From: Ignavibacteriota bacterium
GTDB taxonomy: Bacteria; Bacteroidota; Ignavibacteria; Tepidaquicellales; Tepidaquicellaceae
NCBI GenBank assembly: GCA_016218085.1
Contig: JACREY010000022.1
Coordinates: 1 to 64,000, forward strand
DNA: 64,000 nt
Direction of reading: 5' to 3'
Both the position numbers and the translations under genes were made by a program. How positions within the stretch are numbered: position 1 is the stretch's first letter; each line of letters starts with the position of its first letter. Shown here in pieces: positions 26,846 through 37,039 of this stretch. Under the pieces are notes generated by a model, which did no database searches, was not told where the DNA came from, and saw nothing but the letters and a program-made list of their open reading frames with translations.

Positions 26846-26883
26846 ACGCAAAGTACGCAAAGTAATACGCAAAGAACGCAAAG
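26846..26883 (+). repeat. Four copies of an acgcaaag octamer
   Basis: acgcaaag occurs at 26846, 26855, 26867 and 26876, nearly tandem, in the gap between the hydroxyacyl-CoA dehydrogenase and acyl-CoA dehydrogenase genes. The last copy runs into aaaggag, resembling a ribosome site, but it lies ~55 bp before the next start. Confidence 0.7.
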
Positions 26884-26941
26884 GAGAACATTTAAAATAA
26901 TATTAAACCAACACAATTATTAATTAAATTTCTTACAAAAA

Positions 26942-28084
26942 ATGAAATTCGAATTAACAGAGGAGCACAAATATATAAAAGACACTGCAAAAGACTTTGC
27001 AGAAAATGAAATTGCACCATCAGCAGTGGAAAGAGATATAAAAGCGGAATTCCCGACAGAAATTGTTAAAAAACTCGGCGAACTCGGCTTTATGGGTATG
27101 ATGGTTTCCCCCGATTGGGGCGGAGCCGGTATGGATACTGTCAGCTATGTAATTGCTATGGAAGAAATATCAAAAGTTGATGCCTCGGTAGGAGTGATTA
27201 TGTCAGTTAATAACTCCCTCGTATGCTATGGAATGGAAAAATGGGGTACGGACACTCAAAAGGAAAAATATCTCAAACCTCTGGCTATGGGTCAGAAACT
27301 TGGTGCCTTCTGTTTATCCGAACCCGAAGCCGGTTCAGATGCCACACAGCAGAGAACCGAAGCTGTACTTAAAGGCGACCATTACATCCTGAACGGTATG
27401 AAAAACTGGATTACAAACGGTACTTCGGCAGACTATTATTTAATTCAGGCAATGACAGATAAGTCTAAAGGATATAAGGGGATTACGACGTTTATCGTAG
27501 AGAAAAACTTCGAGGGTTTCGAAGTCGGAAAAAAAGAAGATAAACTCGGAATCAGGGGCTCAGATACTTGCTCAATTGGTCTGAATAACTGTATAGTACC
27601 AAAGGAAAATGTCCTTGGAGAAGAAGGTTTGGGATTCAAGATTGCAATGGAAACCCTTAACGGCGGCAGGATAGGAATTGCCTCACAGGCTCTCGGAATT
27701 GCTCAGGCTTCCCTCGAAGCCTCTGTCAGGTATTCAAAAGAAAGAAAAGCTTTCAATTCACCTATATCAAACCTTCAGGCAATTCAGTTTAAACTTGCTG
27801 ATATGGCTATGAATACGGAAGCTTCAAGACTCCTTATTTTCAACGCAGCCCTTAAAAAAGATGCAAAGCTTCCCTTCGCAAAAGAAGCCGCTGAAGCAAA
27901 ACTTTTTGCAAGTAAAACGGCAGTAAATAATGCACTCGAAGCTATTCAGGTTCACGGCGGGTATGGCTATGTGAGAGAATATCTGGTAGAAAGGTTTCTC
28001 CGCGATGCAAAAATCACGGAAATCTACGAAGGAACAAGCGAAATTCAGAAAATCGTAATCGCAAGAGATTTGCTAAAAGATTAA
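26942..28084 (+). CDS. Short-chain (butyryl-CoA-type) acyl-CoA dehydrogenase
   Basis: The protein has 380 residues, the standard length. The FAD-binding loop is GAFCLSEPEAGSDATQQRTEA, followed by YILNGMKNWITNGTSADYY. The catalytic base Glu363 is in IYEGTSEIQKIVIARDLL, the position used by short-chain enzymes. It oxidises butyryl-CoA to crotonyl-CoA and passes electrons to an ETF, which is not encoded here. Confidence 0.93.
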   Translation: MKFELTEEHKYIKDTAKDFAENEIAPSAVERDIKAEFPTEIVKKLGELGFMGMMVSPDWGGAGMDTVSYVIAMEEISKVDASVGVIMSVNNSLVCYGMEKWGTDTQKEKYLKPLAMGQKLGAFCLSEPEAGSDATQQRTEAVLKGDHYILNGMKNWITNGTSADYYLIQAMTDKSKGYKGITTFIVEKNFEGFEVGKKEDKLGIRGSDTCSIGLNNCIVPKENVLGEEGLGFKIAMETLNGGRIGIASQALGIAQASLEASVRYSKERKAFNSPISNLQAIQFKLADMAMNTEASRLLIFNAALKKDAKLPFAKEAAEAKLFASKTAVNNALEAIQVHGGYGYVREYLVERFLRDAKITEIYEGTSEIQKIVIARDLLKD

Positions 28085-28094
28085 AAGATTTGTA

Positions 28095-28130
28095 ATCCCG
28101 ATGTCGTCAAAAGAGCTGACTCATCGGGAT
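28095..28130. repeat. Palindromic element downstream of acyl-CoA dehydrogenase
   Basis: Inverted arms atcccgatg and catcgggat, 18 nt apart, lie just after the acyl-CoA dehydrogenase gene. No T-run follows on either strand, so it is a poor terminator and may be a dispersed palindromic repeat. The rest of the gap to 28255 contains a looser aaccgg/ccggtt pair (about 28189-28232) and no gene. Confidence 0.5.
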
Positions 28131-28255
28131 GCAAAGAACGCGGATTTGTAAGATTACTGTTGAAGTTGCTTATCACCGATATAATAACCGGTGCAGGTTC
28201 GTATTATGTGGTGAGTCTCCGGTTTTTTGAGTCTTCCGATATAAAAACGAAATCC

Positions 28256-28480
28256 TTAAACTAAAAGTTTAAACTCTTCAACAGACATTCCTGCTTGTCT
28301 TATTATTGCTCTTAATGTTCCCTTTGCAATTTCTTTGTGATTCGGAATAGTCAATCTTCTGAATGGATAATTTGCATTTCTTAAAATAATATGACTTCCG
28401 GTTTGGTGGTCTATAAGATAACCAATCTTATATAATGTTTTTACAAGGTCATTTGCAGATAAGACAGGTAGCCGGCTCAC
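28256..28480 (-). CDS. hicA: HicA family mRNA interferase toxin
   Basis: The protein has 74 residues and a double-stranded-RNA-binding-like fold. The catalytic His is in QTGSHIILRN, after the family start LPVLSANDLVKTLYKIGY, and RRLTIPNHKEIAKGTLRAIIRQAG completes the domain. The start is a GTG at 28480, overlapping the hicB stop by 4 bp, so the antitoxin is translated first and the two are coupled. It cleaves mRNA when not bound by HicB. Confidence 0.93.
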   Translation of the reverse strand: MSRLPVLSANDLVKTLYKIGYLIDHQTGSHIILRNANYPFRRLTIPNHKEIAKGTLRAIIRQAGMSVEEFKLLV

Positions 28481-28689
28481 ACTGCAATCTCCACTATCTC
28501 TTCTGAAATGGATGGAGGAATAGGTTCGTTGTGCTTTTTCAAACTTTCAAGATATCCTTTTATAGCATCTTTTGCATTTTCGATTGCTTCATTTCTTGTT
28601 TTACCCTGCGAAATGCATCCCGGTAAAGATGGAACTTCAGTAACAAACATCTTATCTTCGTCTTGCTCTATAAATATTCTATATTTCAT
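28477..28689 (-). CDS. hicB: HicB family antitoxin
   Basis: The protein has 70 residues with the partial RNase H-like HicB fold: YRIFIEQDEDKMFVTEVPSLPGCISQGKTRNEAIENAKDAI. The C-terminal DNA-binding extension found in longer HicB proteins is absent, so autoregulation would need another factor. It is the first gene of the pair; the ATG is at 28689. Confidence 0.92.
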   Translation of the reverse strand: MKYRIFIEQDEDKMFVTEVPSLPGCISQGKTRNEAIENAKDAIKGYLESLKKHNEPIPPSISEEIVEIAV

Positions 28690-28828
28690 TTATTATTTTT
28701 TTTACTTCTTATAATAAATTGTAAAATATTATATTAAAAATCAAATGAAATATAGATGATGGAAAAATTAGAAAAACATAAACCTATTGGTAGAGCAGTC
28801 TCCGCTCTTCTAAATTTCCCTTCAAAAA

Positions 28829-30859
28829 TTACTTCACGAGCAGCATCTTCTTAGTTTCCGAATAATCCCCCGCCGTCAGTTTGTAATAATATACCCCGCT
28901 CGGATAACTGCTCCCGTCCCAGGAGACTTCATACGTTCCGGGAGACTGTTTTTGATTCACTAAAACCTCTATTTCCTTTCCGAGAATACTAAAAACTGCT
29001 AACTTAATAACTTTATAACTTTCAACTTTATAACTTATTTTCGTACTCGGATTAAACGGATTCGGATAGTTCTGAGATAATGAATACTTATCAGGCACTT
29101 CGGAACTTATATTTTGTATTCCTATAATCTCCGTCAGTCCTCTCTTCCAAACAGAAGCAAGATATGTACCGGCAAAAACTTTATCTCCTGCAAATGTAAA
29201 AGAAGTAATACCGTAGCCTTCAAGCCCCTGATTTCTAACCCGCCAGTTTGTTCCGAAATTTGTTGTCAGGAATAATATTCCGCAGCTGCTGAGAAATATG
29301 TTTGTACCTGACTGGTAAATTCTCGTATTCTCGCAGTACATCGATAATCCCGAGCATACAGGATACCAGTTAAAGCCTCCGTTTGAAGTCCTGAAAACGC
29401 TGTCACACCTACCTATCATTATATTATTTCCCTCGAATGCAAAATCCTGGATATGACCTTCAAAATTAATGCTTGTCCAGGTGTTTCCGTTATCTGTCGA
29501 TTTATATGTTCCTTCACCGTATGTGCCCGCATAAACAATGCCATTATAACTTCCCATTCCTGTTATATCACGCGATGGCAATCCTGCATTTACCGAATCC
29601 CAGGTGTCTCCGTTATTTGTTGTTCTGCAAACTCCATTATCATGAGTTCCAATGAAAAATGCAGTGCTCGTCGCAGTGGATGATTCAACATTGTTCTTTG
29701 TATATCCTGTTGAGGTCCAGTTAAAGCCCGAATTTGTTGATTTAAAAATACCACCTGAAGTAATCGCAAAAATATAACTGTTGAATATTCTTAACTTACT
29801 CACCCTGTAATTGTTTAATCCTGTATTCTGCCAGTTATCTCCGTAATCAGACGAAACAAATAATCCTTTATATGCGGCTGCTAATACATACCCGTTTGTA
29901 TATAATAAATCCCAAATCTCCCGGGCGGTTAATCCTGAATTTTTATCCGTCCACAAAGAACCGTTGTTCGTTGTGCAGAATATTCCGTTGTCTGTTCCTG
30001 TATATGTATTTGCTCCATATGTAAAAACAGTATTGAAATAACTCACAGGCAATCCGTTCATTACTTCTGACCAGCTTGCTCCGCCGTTTATAGAAAGGTA
30101 AATATTAGCGGTTGTCCCTGCAAATAAATTTGTGCCTGATGTATAAATGCACCTTAAATAATTATTCGACATACCGGAATTTGACAAACTCCAGTTCTGC
30201 CCGTTATCAGTTGTTTTATACACGCCTGTATTCGTTCCTGCAAAAACACTGTTTCCTAAGGATGTTATGCCATAGACATACATATTTCCAAGTCCGTTAT
30301 TTGCTTCTGTAAAGTTAACTCCTCCGTTTGTTGAAATATAAAACCCTCCCCCGAATGATCCTGCATAAACATTTGTGCCTGATGCGTGTAAAGACCAGAA
30401 ATTTCCGGGTGATACACAGGTTGTCCAGTTCTGACCGTTGTTAGTTGTCCTGTATATTCCCCCGACTGTCCCTATTGCGTTAAAAGCGGCTATTAATGCA
30501 TTTCCTGATACTGCCAGTGAACTGATGCGAAGATAATTCAAACCTCCGTTCGCCTGACTCCAGCTTGCCCCGTCATTAGTGGATAAATAAATCCCTGATT
30601 GCGTCCCTGCAAATAAATTATTGCCGATAGAGGCGAATGATCTGACATCTTTTCCGGATAAACCCGGTATGACTGACCATGATACTCCGAGGTTTGTGGA
30701 ATAATAACCCTCGCAATATGTCCCTGCATAAAGTTTACCATTGTAGTAATATAAACCCGCTGCATTTCCTCCGAATGGACCGTTTGTCCTAATCCATTGT
30801 GCCTGCAAATCCGCTGAATGGATAATTAGGATTATTAAAATTATAATTAACTTTTTCAT
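28829..30859 (-). CDS. T9SS-sorted secreted beta-propeller (BNR/Ycf48-like repeats)
   Basis: The ATG at 30859 is preferred over an ATG 33 codons upstream because it begins a clean signal peptide (MKKLIIILIILIIHSADLQAQ). The mature protein has about thirteen repeats of the form STNGGxxWxxx (TTNNGQNWT, STNDGASWSQ, STDNGNTWTS), as in sortilin/Ycf48-type propellers. The end is a T9SS sorting domain (YSLSQNYPNPFNPSTKISY, then ILGKEIEVLV, then YPSGVYYYKL, ending KKMLLVK). Part of this sorting domain is encoded by an AAGTTATAA-type repeat (29001-29037). It probably acts at the cell surface; the ligand is unknown. Confidence 0.9.
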   Translation of the reverse strand: MKKLIIILIILIIHSADLQAQWIRTNGPFGGNAAGLYYYNGKLYAGTYCEGYYSTNLGVSWSVIPGLSGKDVRSFASIGNNLFAGTQSGIYLSTNDGASWSQANGGLNYLRISSLAVSGNALIAAFNAIGTVGGIYRTTNNGQNWTTCVSPGNFWSLHASGTNVYAGSFGGGFYISTNGGVNFTEANNGLGNMYVYGITSLGNSVFAGTNTGVYKTTDNGQNWSLSNSGMSNNYLRCIYTSGTNLFAGTTANIYLSINGGASWSEVMNGLPVSYFNTVFTYGANTYTGTDNGIFCTTNNGSLWTDKNSGLTAREIWDLLYTNGYVLAAAYKGLFVSSDYGDNWQNTGLNNYRVSKLRIFNSYIFAITSGGIFKSTNSGFNWTSTGYTKNNVESSTATSTAFFIGTHDNGVCRTTNNGDTWDSVNAGLPSRDITGMGSYNGIVYAGTYGEGTYKSTDNGNTWTSINFEGHIQDFAFEGNNIMIGRCDSVFRTSNGGFNWYPVCSGLSMYCENTRIYQSGTNIFLSSCGILFLTTNFGTNWRVRNQGLEGYGITSFTFAGDKVFAGTYLASVWKRGLTEIIGIQNISSEVPDKYSLSQNYPNPFNPSTKISYKVESYKVIKLAVFSILGKEIEVLVNQKQSPGTYEVSWDGSSYPSGVYYYKLTAGDYSETKKMLLVK

Positions 30860-31000
30860 AAAATTATCATTTAAATTTATAAATAATTTTATTTCATAAA
30901 TAGAGTAGTATATTTTTCGTATTAGCCGGTATAAAAATAAAAAATCAAACCTGCTCACATTTCAAATATAGTAAATAATTCCAAGATATGAAGCAAGTAA

Positions 31001-31039
31001 AAAAAAAGAGGTCAAAAGCAGCTTTTGACCTCTTTTTTT
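31001..31039. terminator. Bidirectional intrinsic terminator
   Basis: A 17-bp perfect stem (aaaaaaagaggtcaaaa / ttttgacctcttttttt) with loop gcagc. A-runs and T-runs on both sides let it work on both strands; it ends the dprA-to-OMP run on the minus strand. Confidence 0.9.
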
Positions 31040-31056
31040 TAAAATTTTATTGTTTC

Positions 31057-31773
31057 TTACCAGAAACCAAAACTTGCTTTTACGCTCAGATTGATACTGT
31101 TAAAATTACTTGCTACAGAAGTTATTACAGGTGCAGGTCCGTGTATTGCAAGCGGAACAATTCTGTAACTGAATTCAAATCCCAGTCCTATCTGCCCTGC
31201 ATAATCATATCCGCCTGAAATCGTTGCATTGTATCGCCAGAAGCTGTTTGAATAAGATGCAAACTTTATTGGATTTGTCGAATAGTTATACTCTTGAGTG
31301 TAAACTGCATTATCATAACTTTCCTGAATGTACATCGGCCCTCCGCCGATTCCAATAAAAATATTGTTCACAAATGAAAACGTCTTTTTAGCAAGCGGAT
31401 AAAGTTTCATTTTAACATTTATCGGAAGCGTGAATAAATTTGCTTTGTTCGGGAGATAATAATAATTACTTATTCCGTCGTTGTAATAAAACCCCTTGTT
31501 ATTGCTAGATTGCGCAAAGACAAACGCTGGATTGAATTCAAGTGCTATGTGCCTGTTGAATTTGTATCCCGCGCTAATGTTTATTTCGCTCAAAAATGAT
31601 GAAGTGTTAAGATTCAAAACAGGGTAAATCCTGCTGACATCTGAACTTGTAAAAATCAGCAGTGAATATCCGACACCGGCATAATAATTTCCCTTGTCCC
31701 TGTCCTTCATCTGGGCTGAAACGAAATTATTTGAGGCCGATACTAATATTAATATTAAAATTATTTTCCTCAT
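31057..31773 (-). CDS. Outer-membrane beta-barrel protein (porin-like)
   Basis: The protein has 238 residues and a signal peptide (about 1-21, VSAQ). The mature part is made of alternating polar/hydrophobic strands with Gly/aromatic endings ([42 protein letters not shown]) and ends in VKASFGFW with a terminal aromatic residue, as in barrels inserted by BAM. It is a small eight-stranded type by size. It overlaps the hslU stop by 4 bp, so it is translationally coupled to a cytoplasmic protease gene. Confidence 0.82.
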   Translation of the reverse strand: MRKIILILILVSASNNFVSAQMKDRDKGNYYAGVGYSLLIFTSSDVSRIYPVLNLNTSSFLSEINISAGYKFNRHIALEFNPAFVFAQSSNNKGFYYNDGISNYYYLPNKANLFTLPINVKMKLYPLAKKTFSFVNNIFIGIGGGPMYIQESYDNAVYTQEYNYSTNPIKFASYSNSFWRYNATISGGYDYAGQIGLGFEFSYRIVPLAIHGPAPVITSVASNFNSINLSVKASFGFW

Positions 31774-33218
31774 AATATATATCTGCTTAAATCACGGTTT
31801 TTAACTATTTTTGATAATTTTTCGTTTACAAGCTTTTTGTCAATATCAATCTTGCTTTTCTTCTGCTTATCAGGAACGTCAAATAGAATATCTTCCAGCA
31901 GGGTTGTCAATATTGTATGCAGCCTTCTTGCACCGATATTCTCAACCTGCTCATTCACTTCAGCCGCAATCTTGGCAATTTCGAAAATAGAATCTTCCTT
32001 AAACAAAAGCTCAACACCTTCTGTTTTTAAAAGAGCAATATATTGCTTAATCAGTGCATTTTCTGGTTGCGTCAGAATTTTATAAAAATCATCCTCATTT
32101 AAGCTGTTAAGCTCAACCCTGATTGGGAATCTACCCTGTAGTTCGGGAATCAAATCACTTGGCTTGGCAATATGAAATGCACCCGATGCAATAAAAAGAA
32201 TATGGTCTGTTTTTACAGGTCCGTATTTAGTGATTACTGTCGAACCTTCCACTATCGGCAGTAAATCTCTCTGAACACCTTCTCTCGATACATCCGGTCC
32301 GGAAGCTTTTCCGCTGTTTCCTGCTATCTTATCTATCTCATCTATAAAAACAATACCCGAATTCTGAACTTTATCTACCGCTTCCTTAATCACATTATCC
32401 ATATCAATCAGTTTCTGGGATTCCTCCTGTGTCAGTATCTTCTTTGCTTCTGCGACACTAAGTTTCCTCTTCTTGGATTTCTTCGGCATAAGATTTCCGA
32501 ATAAATCCTGAAGGTTAAGTCCCATTTCTTCCAGTCCAATTGGTCCTAATACCTGAAGCATCGGCATATTATCCGCGGTTAAATCCATCTCTATTATCCT
32601 GTTGTCAAGCTTGCCTTCCACAAGCTGCTTGTATAATTTCTCACGTGTCTTCGCGTTCTGCTCCGCTTCGTCAATAGGCTTTTCTCCTTCGGCTGACATT
32701 ATTCCCTCATCCGCCGGAACGGCAGGTATTGAACTTCCGTTTTTCTTCTTTATCGGCGGTATCATAATATCAAGTATCCTGTCATAAGCGTTTTCTTCCG
32801 CTTTCTTTTCTACAATCTTTGCCTTTTCCTGCTTCACTATGTTAACTGATAAATCCATTAGTTCCCTTATCATCGATTCAACATCTCTCCCTACATATCC
32901 AACCTCAGTAAACTTTGATGCCTCAACCTTTACAAAAGGAGCATTTGCTAATTTGGAAATTCTTCTTGCTATTTCAGTCTTTCCTACACCCGTGGGACCT
33001 ATCATTATTATATTATTGGGCATTATTTCATCCTTCATCGACTCCGGAACCTGCTGCCTTCGCCACCTGTTCCTTAATGCAATTGCTACGGATTTCTTTG
33101 CATTGTCCTGCCCTATAATGTATTTATTAAGCTCGCTTACAATCTGGGACGGGGTTAACTGATCAATTTCTTCCCGCTTCTTTTTACCGTTTTTTTCTTC
33201 TTTATTTCCTTGTGTCAT
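31770..33218 (-). CDS. hslU: ATP-dependent protease ATPase subunit HslU
   Basis: The protein has 482 residues with an ~18-residue charged N-terminal extension before [22 protein letters not shown]. Walker A GPTGVGKT is at 74-81, Walker [13 protein letters not shown] near 300, and an inserted I domain carries acidic and Lys-rich stretches. The C-terminal LSRYIL is the tail that docks into HslV. It unfolds proteins for HslV. It follows hslV by ~50 bp. Confidence 0.95.
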   Translation of the reverse strand: MTQGNKEEKNGKKKREEIDQLTPSQIVSELNKYIIGQDNAKKSVAIALRNRWRRQQVPESMKDEIMPNNIIMIGPTGVGKTEIARRISKLANAPFVKVEASKFTEVGYVGRDVESMIRELMDLSVNIVKQEKAKIVEKKAEENAYDRILDIMIPPIKKKNGSSIPAVPADEGIMSAEGEKPIDEAEQNAKTREKLYKQLVEGKLDNRIIEMDLTADNMPMLQVLGPIGLEEMGLNLQDLFGNLMPKKSKKRKLSVAEAKKILTQEESQKLIDMDNVIKEAVDKVQNSGIVFIDEIDKIAGNSGKASGPDVSREGVQRDLLPIVEGSTVITKYGPVKTDHILFIASGAFHIAKPSDLIPELQGRFPIRVELNSLNEDDFYKILTQPENALIKQYIALLKTEGVELLFKEDSIFEIAKIAAEVNEQVENIGARRLHTILTTLLEDILFDVPDKQKKSKIDIDKKLVNEKLSKIVKNRDLSRYIL

Positions 33219-33267
33219 TAATAAATTATTTTCTTTATATAAATCGGTATAACTATCAACAATATAT

Positions 33268-33807
33268 TTATGTTAGCTCTACAATATTAATTTTATTGTT
33301 AGTATAAATACAAATATTTGATGCCTGATTTAAAGACTCATTAACAATTTCTTTTGCTGATAACTTTGTGTATTTTACCAGCACTCTGGCTGCCGAAAGT
33401 GCATACGGTCCACCCGAACCAATTGCAACAATACCGTCATCCGGCTCAATCACATCACCTGTACCGGAAATTATTAATGCCTTATCTTTATCGACTACAG
33501 CCAACAGCGCTTCAAGCCTCCTTAAATATTTGTCCGTTCTCCATTCTTTTGCTAGCTCGGTAGCAGCTCTTAATAAATTGCCCTTATACTGCTCAAGTTT
33601 CCCCTCGAATCTTTCAAAGAGAGTAAAAGCATCTGAAGTAGCGCCTGCAAATCCTACAAGCACTTTATCATTGAATATCTTCCTTACTTTTTTTGCTGTA
33701 TGCTTCATCACGGTATTCCCCATTGTCACCTGACCGTCGCTTCCAATTACAGCTTTTCCATCTCTTATTAATCCGATTACTGTTGTTGATCTGATATTTC
33801 TTTTCAT
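33268..33807 (-). CDS. hslV: ATP-dependent protease peptidase subunit HslV
   Basis: The protein has 179 residues. This is the proteasome-beta-like peptidase whose active Thr is exposed by removal of a short leader; here [12 protein letters not shown] places it at Thr8 after [30 protein letters not shown] and [18 protein letters not shown] are typical. It begins 5 bp after the rpoN stop. Confidence 0.95.
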   Translation of the reverse strand: MKRNIRSTTVIGLIRDGKAVIGSDGQVTMGNTVMKHTAKKVRKIFNDKVLVGFAGATSDAFTLFERFEGKLEQYKGNLLRAATELAKEWRTDKYLRRLEALLAVVDKDKALIISGTGDVIEPDDGIVAIGSGGPYALSAARVLVKYTKLSAKEIVNESLNQASNICIYTNNKINIVELT

Positions 33808-33812
33808 TTTAC

Positions 33813-35279
33813 TTATCTTAATTTTCTTCTTAATCTTGCTTTAGGAATCTTCATTGCCTCCCTGTATTTTGCCACAGTTCTCCTTGCAATCTTGAATCCC
33901 AGTTTATTTAATTCCCTTGTCAAATCATCATCATTCAGTGGTTTGTACTGATTTTCGGCTTCGATTATCTCTTTTATCTTGGCTCTGATTTCCTTGGTTG
34001 ATACGTCCTCGCCTTCGTCAGTCTTTAAATAATTACTAAAGAAATATTTAAGCTCGTAGATTCCAAAATCAGTCTGAACATATTTCCCCCTCACCGTTCT
34101 GCTTACGGTGGAAATGTCCATCCTGATATCCTCCGCTACATCCTTTTCATACATTGGCTTTAGGTTCTCACCCATATTATCGAAAAACTCCCTTTGCCTT
34201 TTTAAAATCGAGCTCATTACTTTTAACATCGTCTGCCTTCTCGATTTTATGGCATCTATAAACCATTTAGCCCTTTCATAATTGTTCTTCACAAATTCCT
34301 TTGTCGATTTATCTCCCTTTCTACCAAGATTATCTGTCAAATCCCTGTATGCTTTGCTAAGTCTTAATACAGGTACGTTCCTGTCATTTATTTCAACCTT
34401 ATATTCATTATTCTCTTTCCTGACTATCAGGTCCGGGTAAATATAATGATTGTCCGTCGAATCACCGATATATCCCGGCTTTGGATTTAGCTTTGATATT
34501 AATTCAAATACCTTGTTTAATACATCAATCTCTACATTTAGTTCCTTCATCAGCTTTTCATAGTTCTTAAGCCTGAATTCCTCAAAAAATTCATTCAGAA
34601 CTCTTTTAGCTGTTTCCTTTACATCAGCATAATTTGTCAGCAGGTCAATCTGCTTTAATAAACATTCTTTCAGATTTCTGGATGCTATTCCGGGAGGGTC
34701 GAACGTCTGTATTTCCGCAATTACAAATACAATTTCCCTCTCGGTGAAAACTTCCCCGGAAAATTCAGTATCCTCTTTTTGCTTGTCAAGGTCTGCTATT
34801 ATCTCTTCATTGCTTTCCCTTATGTATCCTTCATCATCCAGGTTACCGATAATGACTTCACCAATGAAAACATCTTTTTCGCTGAGTCCGGATAAATGAA
34901 GCTGTGACAGCAGATTGTCCGTCATGGATAATCCGCTCTTCCAGATATTTTCATAATTAATTGTCTTCTGGGATGACTCGTAGTCTTCGGTTTTATATCC
35001 GTCGATTTCAGAATTGGCAAAATCATCCATGTCAAATTCCTCTTCCTTCTTGTCTACTTCATCAAACTCCTTCTCCGGCTCATCTGCTGACTCTTTTTCT
35101 TCTACTTCCTTCTCTTCCGCAAAATCATCTTCTAGCTCCTCAAGAAAAGGATTTTGTTCAATCTCCTGCCTTACCATCTGTTCAATCGACAAAATGGGAA
35201 CAGCCAGCAGACTCTGCTTCTGAATAATCTGAGGCAATGTCTTTTGAAGTAATTTCTGAGACTGCGTCTGTTTCAACAT
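33813..35279 (-). CDS. rpoN: RNA polymerase sigma-54 factor
   Basis: The protein has 488 residues. The Gln/Leu-rich activator region I is at the N-terminus ([20 protein letters not shown]), an acidic linker covers about 55-95, then come the core-binding domain and a helix-turn-helix. The C-terminal RpoN box [10 protein letters not shown] is intact. It directs transcription from -24/-12 promoters with bEBP activators, none of which is encoded in the window. Location inside a dprA-hslUV run differs from the usual lptB-rpoN neighbourhood. Confidence 0.95.
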   Translation of the reverse strand: MLKQTQSQKLLQKTLPQIIQKQSLLAVPILSIEQMVRQEIEQNPFLEELEDDFAEEKEVEEKESADEPEKEFDEVDKKEEEFDMDDFANSEIDGYKTEDYESSQKTINYENIWKSGLSMTDNLLSQLHLSGLSEKDVFIGEVIIGNLDDEGYIRESNEEIIADLDKQKEDTEFSGEVFTEREIVFVIAEIQTFDPPGIASRNLKECLLKQIDLLTNYADVKETAKRVLNEFFEEFRLKNYEKLMKELNVEIDVLNKVFELISKLNPKPGYIGDSTDNHYIYPDLIVRKENNEYKVEINDRNVPVLRLSKAYRDLTDNLGRKGDKSTKEFVKNNYERAKWFIDAIKSRRQTMLKVMSSILKRQREFFDNMGENLKPMYEKDVAEDIRMDISTVSRTVRGKYVQTDFGIYELKYFFSNYLKTDEGEDVSTKEIRAKIKEIIEAENQYKPLNDDDLTRELNKLGFKIARRTVAKYREAMKIPKARLRRKLR

Positions 35280-35288
35280 TGTGTAAAA

Positions 35289-35852
35289 CTATTTATCGTT
35301 AATTAAATGTTTAAAATTATTAAAAAAATCTTTTCCAAAAGCTCTTTCCAGAGCTTCTTTTAAAAATTCAAATACACTCGAATTCATTTCCCCGCCTTTT
35401 GATATTGCATCATCACACTCGCTCATTCTTTCATACCGCAGCACATTTCTTTCCTCCCCGTAAACCCTTATAGGAAATAACTCGCAAGATATCGGTTTTT
35501 TAAAATCAATCTCGCCTTTCCTGAATGACGTTTCGAAAATACATCTTGCAATTCCACCCTCTGCAATATACGAAAAAACGCAATCTTCATCGTTGACATT
35601 ATTTAGGTAGATTTTTTCACCTTCCCTGAACCAGAATCCCTTTTTTTCTATCACTTCGAGGTTTCTTTCGGGTATGCCGGCTTCCACTTTTTTAAAAACT
35701 TCTTCGATTTTGCCGATTTCTTCTTCTTCAAGCGGGGCTCCGTACCTGCTCCTTATCGTACAGCAGCCGCCCTTGCACATTTCAAGATTGCAAAAGAACT
35801 TATTCGTAAATAACCTGTCGTCTATAAAATATTTTTTGTTGTCTTTCGTCAA
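35289..35852 (-). CDS. DUF3109 family Cys-rich protein
   Basis: The protein has 187 residues. The family pattern is clear: FFCNLEMCKGGCCTIRSRYGAPLEEEE, then CVFSY, RCIFETSFRKGEI, KPISCELFPIRV and a final Cys in MSECDDA. The Cys set resembles metal or Fe-S binding in YkgJ-like proteins, but no function is established. The start is a TTG at 35852 that overlaps the dprA stop by 4 bp, with no in-frame ATG before the conserved Cys. Confidence 0.88.
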   Translation of the reverse strand: MTKDNKKYFIDDRLFTNKFFCNLEMCKGGCCTIRSRYGAPLEEEEIGKIEEVFKKVEAGIPERNLEVIEKKGFWFREGEKIYLNNVNDEDCVFSYIAEGGIARCIFETSFRKGEIDFKKPISCELFPIRVYGEERNVLRYERMSECDDAISKGGEMNSSVFEFLKEALERAFGKDFFNNFKHLINDK

Positions 35853-36982
35853 ATCCTTATAAAATATTTACCGGGAAGCTGCTTTATCAGCCCCTTAAAT
35901 TCCAGAGTCAGCAGGTTCACAAGGCAATCTGAAATGCTTAATCCGGTCTTTTCATTGATTTCATCAATATGTCTCGGCTCGTTGCTTAGCACATCCAGCA
36001 GGCTTCTTTCGAAAATGCTTAGTTCAATTCCCCTTGCGGTTGCTTCTTTCAAGTTTACTATATCTTTTTTTAAAAAACTATCTATTTTGTAATTCAATTC
36101 CGAAAAAATATCTTCTACGGAATCAACAAGCTTCGCCTGTCCTTTCTTAATAAGATTGTTGCATCCTTCGGATTTCTTCGAATATATGTATCCCGGTACT
36201 GCAAATACCTCCTTGTTCTGGTCGAGTGCAAATTCTGCTGTTATCAGAGAGCCTCCTTTTATTCCGGTTTCAATAATCAGAGTTCCGAGACTAATACCGC
36301 TGATAATCCTGTTCCTTCTCGGAAAGTTCATTTTGTCAGGTCCCGTTCCAGGTTCGAATTCGGATATAACTGCTCCGTTTGAAATTATTTCCTCATAAAG
36401 CTGTCTGTTATCGGGAGGATATACCACGTCGGCTCCGCATCCAAGAACAGCGTAAGTCTGGTTGTTGCTTTCTATTGCTGCCTTATGGGCTGTTGAATCT
36501 ATCCCCCTTGCCATGCCGCTTACAACCGGAATCATGTTTGCAGATAATTCCTCGACAAGCTTCCTGCAAGCATTTCTGCCGTATTCAGATGGATACCTGG
36601 TACCAACAACACTGAGTGAAAATGCGTCGTTCTTTGTAAGATTTCCTTTGTAGTATAAAATTACCGGTGCATCATATATATTTTTCAGGTTGGAAGGGTA
36701 CTCTTCATCCGTAATGCTCAGAATACTTATACCGGCTTTTTCTGAACGCATTAGTATAGACTCAAAGTCTTTTTCTGTCTTTGAAAAGTCTTTCTTGGCA
36801 TTTATTATATTTCCTGCCAGTGCGTCGTTTATGCCGTCTATCTTTTTTAAAAAATCAAAGCTGAAAAGATACCTGTCATCAAGATTCTTTATAGCCGAAA
36901 GGATGCCCTTTATCTTGACGTTTCCCAGACTTTTTACCTTTGTCAGAAAATAAAGGTATTTTAATTTCTCTGTTCTGTCCAT
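35849..36982 (-). CDS. dprA: DNA processing protein DprA
   Basis: DprA loads RecA on incoming single-stranded DNA in natural transformation. The ATG at 36982 (MDRTEKLKYLYFL) gives 377 residues, the usual length; a TTG 17 codons upstream adds a non-conserved stretch. An HhH-like N-terminal region is followed by the Rossmann fold with SVVGTRYPSEYGR, GMARGIDSTAHKAAIE, LGCGADVVYPPDN and EFEPGTGPDKMNFPRRNRIISG. The C-terminal winged helix is present (about 310-377). Confidence 0.94.
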   Translation of the reverse strand: MDRTEKLKYLYFLTKVKSLGNVKIKGILSAIKNLDDRYLFSFDFLKKIDGINDALAGNIINAKKDFSKTEKDFESILMRSEKAGISILSITDEEYPSNLKNIYDAPVILYYKGNLTKNDAFSLSVVGTRYPSEYGRNACRKLVEELSANMIPVVSGMARGIDSTAHKAAIESNNQTYAVLGCGADVVYPPDNRQLYEEIISNGAVISEFEPGTGPDKMNFPRRNRIISGISLGTLIIETGIKGGSLITAEFALDQNKEVFAVPGYIYSKKSEGCNNLIKKGQAKLVDSVEDIFSELNYKIDSFLKKDIVNLKEATARGIELSIFERSLLDVLSNEPRHIDEINEKTGLSISDCLVNLLTLEFKGLIKQLPGKYFIRI

Positions 36983-37039
36983 ATTAAAATATTTTCCGGT
37001 GTTGCATAATAACAGATGGAAATTCAGTAACAACTAAAA

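Noticed and set aside
28085-28255. Possible RNA gene after the acyl-CoA dehydrogenase
   Set aside because: It has palindromes but no tRNA arms, T-loop or other recognisable RNA pattern.
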